Assembly: GCA_029204225.1 (NCBI GenBank) | Contig: CM055108.1 | Span: 23,532,749-23,596,748 of the forward strand | DNA from: Diphasiastrum complanatum | Taxonomy: Eukaryota; Streptophyta; Lycopodiopsida; Lycopodiales; Lycopodiaceae | Length of the DNA: 64,000 nt | Reading direction: 5' to 3' | In this document: in pieces, positions 48,450 to 58,600 of the stretch | Layout of the letters: the number at the start of each line of letters is the position of its first letter | Numbering within the stretch: the stretch's first letter is position 1 | The notes under the pieces: model-generated | Told to the model about the DNA's origin: nothing | The model's database searches: none | The model's input: only the letters and a program-made list of their open reading frames with translations | Position numbers and translations under genes: made by a program

Positions 48450-51400
48450 TATGTCTTTTCCATGCCAAAAGGCATATAAGACAGATTCGCTCACGGTTGT
48501 TGGGTTTGATGGAGTTTGTTAGTTCTCGAATAAGGAAGCTATGCCAGTCGTATGGCACAACGGAGGGGTTAGGGAACTCCAGAAAGGATTCCACTATCTG
48601 ACTCAGCAACGTGGACTGGATTCTGTCCTTGCAAAATGTTGAAATAACCAAAAAGTTATTCAACAGATGCGCAGCTGCCTGGATGACGGGTTCCGTGATA
48701 GCTTCTATCAGGTAACCATTGTTATTCTGGATGGGGATTTCTGGTGTGGTTTGGGTGACGAATGGTTTGATCAGAGCTTTGGCGTGGCGATGGGAGATGG
48801 GTTGACGATCACCGGACATAATGCCAACGGTGATCATCGAGTCGACATTAATCCTGACCTTGTACGTGGTACCTTGGTACAGGAAGTAGAAACGAGTCAT
48901 GTCCTCGTCCCAGGTGGCGTAAGCGTGAAGGGCGAGGCCCATGTTAATCTCAGAATGGAAGAGTGCCGAGTAAAAACCCATTGCTTCAAGGAGGGGCCCG
49001 GCTGTCTACAGCCATGGTTGGATCAAAGTGTCAGAGGGTAGAGGCCAACTCTGTGTGGCCTCGGGGGTGCCATGCTGGATCACCTATTTGGCGCCAGAGT
49101 CTTTAGAGGATGAGGAGGCCATGTTAGTAATGATGATTAGTGGTCGAAAAAGTCAAAAAAGTAGAAAAACGGTAGAAAGTGACAATGATTGTAGTTCAGA
49201 GCGTAGATCGGTGTTTGATATGAGCAGATGACAGCTGGTAGGAAGTTTGGTTGAAAACAGAAGACTTGGTATTTTCAGTGGAAATTTCGGCAGAGCTTCG
49301 CTAGCAAAGGTGACAAATGACTCGAATTTAGCCCTTATATAGCGGAATTTAGAGTGTGTATTAGGCGATACTCACTTTCCCTTGTTCAGTTCCACCCAAA
49401 TTTTGGTAGGCACCTTCTTCACAAAATTCTAAGACCTCAGGGAAGTCTGCGAGAGTTCAGAAGGTGATTTGACTGCTATGCAAAGGTTCTGCGAGGGTTC
49501 AAGCTGTCTGCGAGGGTTCAACTCTCGCAGGAAGTGATCTCTCTTCACAACTTGTTCCTGTGATTGGATTTTCAAAATCAGACCATGTAGACAGGCTAAT
49601 TTCACTACTTTGATTCCATTTAGGCGCCTTGCGAGAGTTGGTAAGTTGATCTTGATGCTCTGCGAGGGTTCTGAAAATTCTGCTTCTGGGAACTCTCGCA
49701 TACACTAAAAAATAATGATTTCTCTATCAGGAACTCTCGTAGAGATTTTCATGGATGCATCTAGGTTAGATCTGGTACCTGTCCAATTTTCAAGAGCTAT
49801 CTCCCAGAGGATCTCAAAAAATCATGAAAAAAGTGCTCCTTCAGAGTGTTTTTTGACGAGATTTCGAGATTTTCTGGTTTTTAGCTTTTATAAACTGGTA
49901 ATCAGCTTCATCTAGGCTTGATCTGACTGTTGATAGTGCTCTAGAAGTTCTGATGGATTTCTGGTAGTAGATCCCTCAGTCAGTCTGATGATCTGCCTCC
50001 TTTTTGGCCCTATCAGGATCTGGATCTTCCTTGGATTCTGATGGATTTTCCCGATCCTGCCAGATCTGGCTGATTTGGCTTGATCTCCTTAGATCTAGTG
50101 GTAATGGCTGAGCAGATAAACTTTTTGTAACGTGCCACCCCCAATCTGGATCTGCCTTACTGTGGTAGCCAGTACTTGTGCAACCGGCTACCATTGATGG
50201 GTGTGTCGAAGGGCGTCCCATCAAGCTGTTCTAAGTTCACGGCCCCATGATTAAGAATTTCCTTGATCCTATAAGGACCTTTGCCCATGAATTTTAACTT
50301 CTCCTTGATCGCCTTGGTTTTATACATCAGGACCAGATCTCCTGAACGAAGATCCTTCTTTTGTAATCTACAATCATGCCAAGCCTTGCATCTTTCCTTT
50401 TCCGCTGCTAGTGCATGCATAGCTAGTAAGCGTGTTTCACAGAGTTTATGCAGAGCTTCGTGGCGTAGCTGTAGAGATTTGGACTCATTAAGACGTTGCG
50501 CGGTGGCAATCCTTAATGATGGAACTAAAAACTCTACTGGCATCACATCATCCTCACCATATACCAATTGGAAGGGTGTTTGATCAGTGCTCTCTTTATA
50601 TGCTGTCTTGAATGCCCACAGTGCAGCATGCAACTTGTGTTCCCAATCTGATCTACTAGCTTCAATTGTTTTCGTGAGCACACTACACAGGATCTTATTG
50701 GATGATTCTGCTTGCCCATTACCACGAGGATAATAAGGCATACTGGTTCTGTGGATCATGAAGAATTCCTCCAACAGGACCTTGATGGTCTCGTTGATGA
50801 AATGGCTTCCGCGATCACTGACTAGTTCCACCGGGCCACCCGAAGCGCACAATGATATTTTCATAAAGGAACTTGCCAGTGGTCCTAGCATCTGCTACTC
50901 GTACTGCCTTGGCTTCGACCCATTTGGTGAGGTAGTTTGTGGCTACGATTATGTATCGAGCCTGGGAACTCCTTGCTACAGGGTGAATTGGACCAATATA
51001 ATCCAATCCCCATTTTTCAAACGGTGCTTGGGCTAAGACTGGGTGCAGTAGATCATAGTTCAATCTCGTTGGTCTTCTTGCCCTTTGGCACACATCGCAC
51101 TTTTTCAAGTATTCCTCTGTGTCTTTATGAATCGTTGGCCACCAACATCTTTCATTACAGAATCTTGCGAACTGTAATGTCAGATGCAAAATGACCTCCG
51201 CCCATGCCTTCATGTGAAAGCGAAATGATCTAGGTGGTCTCATGCTACAGCTCGTATCACATCCTTTTTCAGCAACAGTGCAGGATGATATGCTTTACAT
51301 TAGCTTTTCCTATGCTCCTACTTATTGACTTCAGTTTGTAGTATATAGTTATGTTATTCTTCTTTATGCATAGTTTTTGGAGACGTTTATATATGCTCCC

Positions 51401-54400
51401 ACAGTTACTACATATTTGACATGTACCTAGTAGTATTGGTCATCATTGACATCGTCTAGGAGGGCGGAAGATGTGTGTCCTCATAATAGGACGGGTAGTG
51501 CGAGCTGTGGCATGAATATGAGTGGTGCATTGTCTCTGATATCTGTGAGGGGATGTATCGACATCATCATCAGACTCTGTGTCTCGGCGTAGCCGTCTCC
51601 TAGAGAAGGAGGTAATCTGAGCCTGAGAGCTGGGATGTGATGAGCTGACTGGTACATATCACGTCGTCGAAGGAACATCTCCCATATCATAAGTGCAACA
51701 CAGCAAGGTTCCTCATATGCTATGAGCGATCGAAGTGTAGTGGGCATGTCTCAGAATAGGCAGTTGGTATCTCTCTCTGATCTCATAATATATGGGGCAT
51801 CTAAAGCTGAAGTGCTCCTCGGACTCCACCTCATGCAAGGAACATAGCTAGCAATCTCTCGTCCCTTAGGGTGCCCTGGAATCTCCCAGTCTCGATAGCT
51901 AGCTAATGTGATAATACTTTGAGCTGACCCAATGTGAATCGGAGACTGTGTGATAATCCTAAGGTCAGATATCGAGGTAGGACTGGAAATCCAGTGGTGT
52001 CCTGCTCCAAGAAATGAACCCGGTAGTAGTGGGGCTTAACCCCCAACTGATGCCAGGTACGATCGAGGTAGGCTCTATATAGAAACCGTCGGATATACTG
52101 GTGTGTACCCGAGGGGAGATATGTGATAGCGATACCAAATGAATCCATGAGGAAGTGTGATGCTTGAGAGAACCATGACAGCCGGTACCCCTGAGCCTGA
52201 AGATGGTGGGAGGACGTAAGCGAAATTCGTGTATATCTCTGCTCTGTATCTGGAAATGCCTGAACTCTTTGGATGTAGGTGATAAGTTGGAAGGCTGCAT
52301 CTATCTGGATAGGAGGAGTGGCAAACTCAGCAAGGATGATCTCATGTGCTTTGCACAAATCATGCGAGCTAACATGGTGGTATGCAAACGTGATATGTTG
52401 GGCCCAATGTGAAGAGGAGAGGCATGTACACCATACCTCTGTTGCATACAAGGCTGAATGGGTGACAAGAGTGTCAAAAAGTCTACATTTACTCAGAGCA
52501 TCTCGAATAGACTTACGGAAACAGAACCTCTCTAACTGAACAAGGGAAGTGTAACCTTTCCCAACTCTAGTAGTAGCCGCCGGTCTCATATTGAACGTCG
52601 GACCAGTGAAGAGTCCACCCAGGTAAGTGTATGAAGGAACCATGTCTAGAGGCTTTCTGTCAAAAGTAAGCTCCTGACGCTGCATGAAAGCCCGAGAAGT
52701 GTTGAGGACCATAACTTTGGTCTTTGCCATGTTCACCCCTAGGCCCCAACGGGCACAGAAAGTATATAAACAATCCAACTGTCTCTGTAATCCCTCTCTG
52801 GTATGAGAGACTAGTACCACATCATCCGCATACGGGAGAATAGCAATCAAAATGTTGCCAAGTCTACAACCGGCACTGCCACACTGAGAAATGACCCCCT
52901 CCAACTCATCAATGTGTAGTCCAAAAAGAACTGATGAAAGAGAGCATCCCTGCTTCACCACAATAGTACTCCAAATATGCTCAGAAATACCACTGCTATG
53001 TCAAAAACAGCCCAGAACTCTCTCATAGAGAGCCATGACAGCCAGAATGATATCCGTCGAGAAGCCTAGATCATGAAGTCTCTGAATGAGCAAGGAGCGT
53101 GAGACAGAATCGAAAGCTTTCCTGAAGTATACAAAACAGCAGTAAACCTTTTCCTTCCTGTACTTAGCTTCCTCGATAAGAGCTCCGAGGGTGAAGAGTA
53201 GTGAGCTCGGAGTAGTAAGCTCGGAAGAGTAGTGAGCTCGGAGTAGTGAGCTCGGAATCCTGCCTATCCCAGTGCATGCAATCTCCTGGACTCTGCCTCT
53301 GTACTAACTGCAGACCGAAGGATGGTGCCATATAACTTCGTGAGAACATGCCCAATCATGATAGCAGCAATGAAGATGTCCCTGTCCAAGCCGATATCAT
53401 GTCTAGTAATACGAATCCAGATGTAACGTGCGTGCTCATCATGCCTGATAAACTCAATCATCTGATGAAGGGACTCTCTGTAGAGACAAGCCGCCCTTCC
53501 AAAACCTCGGCCACTAGCTGATCTAGTCTCAGATCTGTATACCGAATCCCATCTATATCCAGGGAAAGTGGGTAGTCCACGCTCCTGACTCTCATGAGTC
53601 TCCATGAAAAGCAGTAGGTCTCATCCAGTAATGAAGTCAACCAGGTCACCTGCTGTGAAGGATGAATGGATGTCGTCGCAATTCCATACTCCAATTTGGA
53701 GATGGTGTGGATGGGGACCCGGGGTGCTCCCAAGCCCGGGGACCCCAAAACTCTAGCGCTGGGAGCTGCTAGGGGTGCCAGCAATAAATCTTACCTATCC
53801 ATCTCGGTAGATAGCCCGTCTGCTAGACTCTCGGGCCTCCTAGAGGAGGCGGAGGTAGGAGGCACAGTAGGCGGCGCCGCATTTTTAAGCAGCACTGCAT
53901 TTTTATCAGGCAGCAGTGCTGCCTGCTTGGCAGACAGCTCTGCATTCTTCTCAGGCAGCAGCGTTGCTGCTGCAGTAGAACGAGTGGGGGGGGGGCTTCT
54001 TTTGGGAGCCATCCCTGGCTAAAAAAAGGGGAGTGGAGCGAGGGAGGTGGGGCGAAGGACTAGGAGGGCGCTGCCTTGCTAGGAGGGCCGCCACCACTGG
54101 AGAGAGAGAGAGAGAAGAAGAAGAAGAAGAAGAAGCTTGTTTAATGTGTTTTCCATGCCAAAAGGCATATAAGACGGGGAAGTACATGTCAAGTATGTTT
54201 TACCAAAACAGGCAATGTCGTAAACACTGTTAACTGGGAAAATACTATTTAAATCCTATGAGGAGGCAGCATAGTTCAGGAAACATGGTATTATGACCAT
54301 TTACAGATCAACTGAACCCTCCTCATTTCTCTAACTCTACTTCTACCTCTACTCTCTCTATTCCTTTTTTGATTTCCACGAAGTGCATTGTCCCGTCTTT

Positions 54401-55552
54401 GTAGATGAGACGTTTGCCCATGTCTTTCGCTCGTTGACGAGCTTTCTTCCGTTCTTCCACCTGTACCCTCCTTTAATGTGGCTCGCTAACGGAGTGCCTC
54501 TCGCCTATGTGTTGCTGATGAGAAGCGGATTACTAGGGTTTCCGCATCCTTTTTGCGCCAGGCCTTGTCCAAGTCGGTATCATGATGGTGGAGCGTGTCC
54601 GTTAAAAATTTCTTAGCTTCGTTGGTAGCATCTTGCGTGTCCGGAAGTCCTCGTACACGAACATTTAGGGAGAGTATTAGTGATGTCTATATGGTCCTCA
54701 AAGGTACAAAAGACTGAAAAGGTACACATCAGTGTGATAGTATCAAGGAGCATACAAACGTCTACGACAGAGAAGTAAATGTCGAGATTATCTCTACTCA
54801 AACAAATGGTTTGTGTGATACTCTCTAACGTCGAATTCAATGTCTAAATGGAACTAGGAAATCATCCTTGGGATCTGATTCTGCATCGCCGGAACGTCGT
54901 TTTGGAAGAAAGAAGTGAGCCACATCTGGGAGCAGGCAGCATCGGCACTCTTATCAAGGCGTGTGTAATATAATATACTAGGAAAAATGGCATCGATCTG
55001 AAAAGGAGAAGCACCAAACTCGGCCAGGATAATCTGATCTGAAACAGACATGCTAGCAACAGTAAGCAGTGAATCGAAAATGCAACGCTTACTATCAATA
55101 TCTCTAATATGGCCTCTGAGTCTCTCCATATGAACAAGGGAAGCTTTCCCCTTGCTCAATATCGGACTCTCTATACGAACAAGGGAAGCGTTCCACATGC
55201 TCAATCTATACAAAAATAGGACCAAAAAAAGTATGCCAAAATAGGTGTAAGAGGAAACTATCTCTACAGGCTACCTGTCCACAATAGATGACTATCTTTG
55301 CACATAAGATCAGAATGTAGCCAAGATCATATAATCTTGGTCTTCTCGATATTGACAGCTGATCCCCATTCTCTGTAATTTGACTGTAGCAAATCCATAT
55401 GTTGCTGCAATCCTTATTAAGAGTGAAAGACTAAAGCCACATCATCAGCATCTAATAAGATACAAATCAGAATATCACCCAACTTGCAACTTCACCATCA
55501 TCTCTAGAAATGACAGCCTTTAACTCATCAAGATATATGCCAAACAAAGTAG

Positions 55553-55620
<68 letters not shown>

Positions 55621-58600
55621 AAAAAATTTTAGTCCTTAGACGCTGAAAAGTATATAAGACCAAATAGTACAGGTCAAGTGTGATAGTCTATGTAGGAGCA
55701 CAAAGACATGTCTCCAAAAATAAACTCAAAATGAGAACTAGTCTCTGAACGTAATGAACGTAATGAACATAATGAACATCTCATGAAAATTGAGTTCGAA
55801 AAGAACTTAATGAACTCTAAGAGAACTAAACGATCTCGCTGCATAAAAGACCAAGTACTGTAAATAATACCATGATATAATGATATCCTAGTCAAAGCAA
55901 AGAGCTGTACATATATGAAAATCAGATAACAGGTCTTGGTAGAGCTGGGACTACTGAAATAAGAAAGGATAGATGCTCCCGTCAATTCTAGGACTGCTTC
56001 CTGATTTTCTGACAACCATTGATCAAAGTAACATCATCGTACTGCTTGCAACCTCCATTCTTAATGCAAAGTTTGATTCGCATTCCTGTTTATGGCTGAG
56101 ACACATGTAGGAACAAATCGCATCAAGTGCTTGTCTTTTTTAGTCTGCTGGTATGCATCTTGGAAGAGTGTGGGCTACCAGATTCTCTTGTGATAGTTGC
56201 CATGAGAAGCACTTGAACTAGAAAGATTCAATGACTTGGACCATGTAATGAGCTAGAATGGAAATCAACATTGAAATGCATGGTACTTGCAATCATGGCT
56301 GAAAAATTAAAGTGAGAAAGTAAAACTAATCAGCTCGCTGCAGAAGGAGATTCATATGCTGTTGCAGCTACATTACAACAATAATACCAACGTGATGGAG
56401 TCCAGTCAAAGAATGGAACTTGAATTTAGGAAAAAAATCATATTCAAACTGGTAAAGAAAGTTACACCTGATTTCATTGCTGTGTGTGAGCCCTTAATTT
56501 TGGGCACATTCAGAAAACCTGCTGCACAACCTATCAGTGCTCCACCAGGAAATATGGTCTTGGGGATTGACTGTTAAATGATTCATGCCAGGAGTCAGCA
56601 TATAGATAAGCTTTTCCACTTTTGAACATGATGTGGCTTATCTTGAGCAGTTTAGTTGTTGACTTAACAAAGTTTAAAGGTAGACCTGAAAGCCACCCTC
56701 ATTCAGAGTCCGTGCACCATATTGCACAACTCTCCCTCCTTCAAGTAGTGGCCTTATTGACGGATGATGCTTCAGACGCTGTGTGACAAGAATCCCCAAG
56801 TCCATCACCATAACAAATATAAGACCACATGGATACATAATATGACCAAACTGATTCCAACAATCAGGCCAAACTCACGTCCAGTGAAAATGAATAAAAC
56901 TTCAGTAAAACAAAGTTCAATATTCCAAAAACACATGGATAACAGGATACTTGGAAAGTAATTCTTTGAAGCTTATGCATGATGGGTTTCTGTATGGAAG
57001 GAAATATGCTGAATTAGATAGAGATAATCCACATGTATAACTGTCATAATCATCCTGGTGTTCAAAATCTTTGTCATATCGAAACATTTGCCTTGGTGAA
57101 AATACTTTCTCATCGCAAAGAATGAAAAATAATACTTAAAAGATATGAAAACCTTTGTCATATCGAAACATTTGCCTTGGTGAAAATACTTTCTCATCGC
57201 AAAGAATGAAAAATAATACTTAAAAGATATGTTCTGTGACCGGAAATTGTTCATCAGAAGCAGCTCCGAGTGAACTAAAACAGTCTGTCATATCAATCAT
57301 ACAAGAGACAGCATGTTCGCATGTCTTCTAGTCAGAACTTCCTAGAGTGGGATGGTGGCCCCAGGGCGATCTGGGCAGTAGTACATGAAGTTGCTATAAG
57401 GTAATTTATTTGTACCAAGATGTGAGTTGGCAGTTTTCGAGCTTGCTTGACTCATTTTCTCCTGGTAGTTGGACTATTTATTCAAAAAGCTGCAACAAAA
57501 GAATTTTAAAGCTGCACTTAAGTCCCAAATAAATTAAACAAGACTTCGAAGACTAACCAAAACATCAAAATTGCAACCACTCTACAAACTTAAGCCTATC
57601 AAAACTTTGTAATGATGCTATCGTTAAGAGAAACGAGGCCTTCTTTCAATGAGCTAAATGCTATCTTACTACAGGAAGAAATGAGACGACAAAATATTGT
57701 CAACAGGGACGATTTCAAGGAACGGGCATTTCTAGCAAAGAAGCAAGAACAAAGTTCCAAGAAGGGTGGCAAAGGGAAGAAGAAGAAGAAGAAGAAGAAG
57801 AAGCAGCAATCAAACCGGTCAGAAGATGGAAAGAAAGTGGTTCGAAAAGGAAACTGCTTTATTTGTGGAAAATCAGGACATTATGCAAAGGAATGCTGGC
57901 ACAACAAGTTCAAGAAGCAACACATGGTGGTGCAGTTTGATGAAAAGTGGTGTCGCATCAAGAAGAAAGATAATGAAGTAGTAGTTGAGGGCATACTTGC
58001 AGGGCGGTTGTACAAACTTCAAGCTCAGGTGGTGGATCATCATGCAAGTGCTGCGGATATTGGATCAGTGAGTAAGTTATGCCACGAAAGGTTTGGACAT
58101 CTGAATTACAAAAGTCTACAAGTCTTGAGGAAATTTAACATGGTTATAGGTTTACCTCAAGTTGTTTTTGATCACAAGGTTTGCGAAGGCTGTGTCTTAG
58201 GCAAGCATCATATGAAGAAATTTTTGCCTAGTACATTCAGGGTGAAAAATGTTCTAGAACTTGTTCATATAGATTTGTGTGGTCCCATGAGGACTCAATC
58301 TTATGGGGGAGCAAGTTACTTCATGGTATTTGTGGATGACTAATCTAGGAAGACATGGATTTATCTTCTGAAGAATAAGTGTGAAGCTTTCAAGTATTTC
58401 ACATGGTTTAAGACACAGGTGGAAAAAGAAACAGATAGACAAATCAAGATACTCCACTTGGACAAAGGGGGAGAGTAACTATCTATGGAATTTTAGGTGT
58501 TTTGCAAGGATCATGAAATGGAGTTGTAGAAAGAAAGAACCGGTCTATAGTGAAAACTGTGAGGAGTATGCTCAAGAGTAAAAATCTTCCAAATATGTCA

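Larger units (their letters stand above)
51430..54190 (-). mobile_element. LINE-1, near-complete but internally deleted
   Basis: This is the longest LINE of its family in the window. In transcript order it has a 5' module with GCCTTTTGGCAT and a GA/GAA tract (54180-54100), an Ala/Pro-rich first frame (54012-53791), endonuclease (53700-53340), and the start of reverse transcriptase fused directly to the endonuclease. It then has a 14-bp repeat array, the palm with YADD, and the C-terminal region to about 51480. Confidence 0.88.

Noticed and set aside
53666-54022. Plus-strand Gly/Ala/Ser-rich frame of 118 codons
   Set aside because: Antisense to the LINE-1 first frame and 5' region; low complexity.
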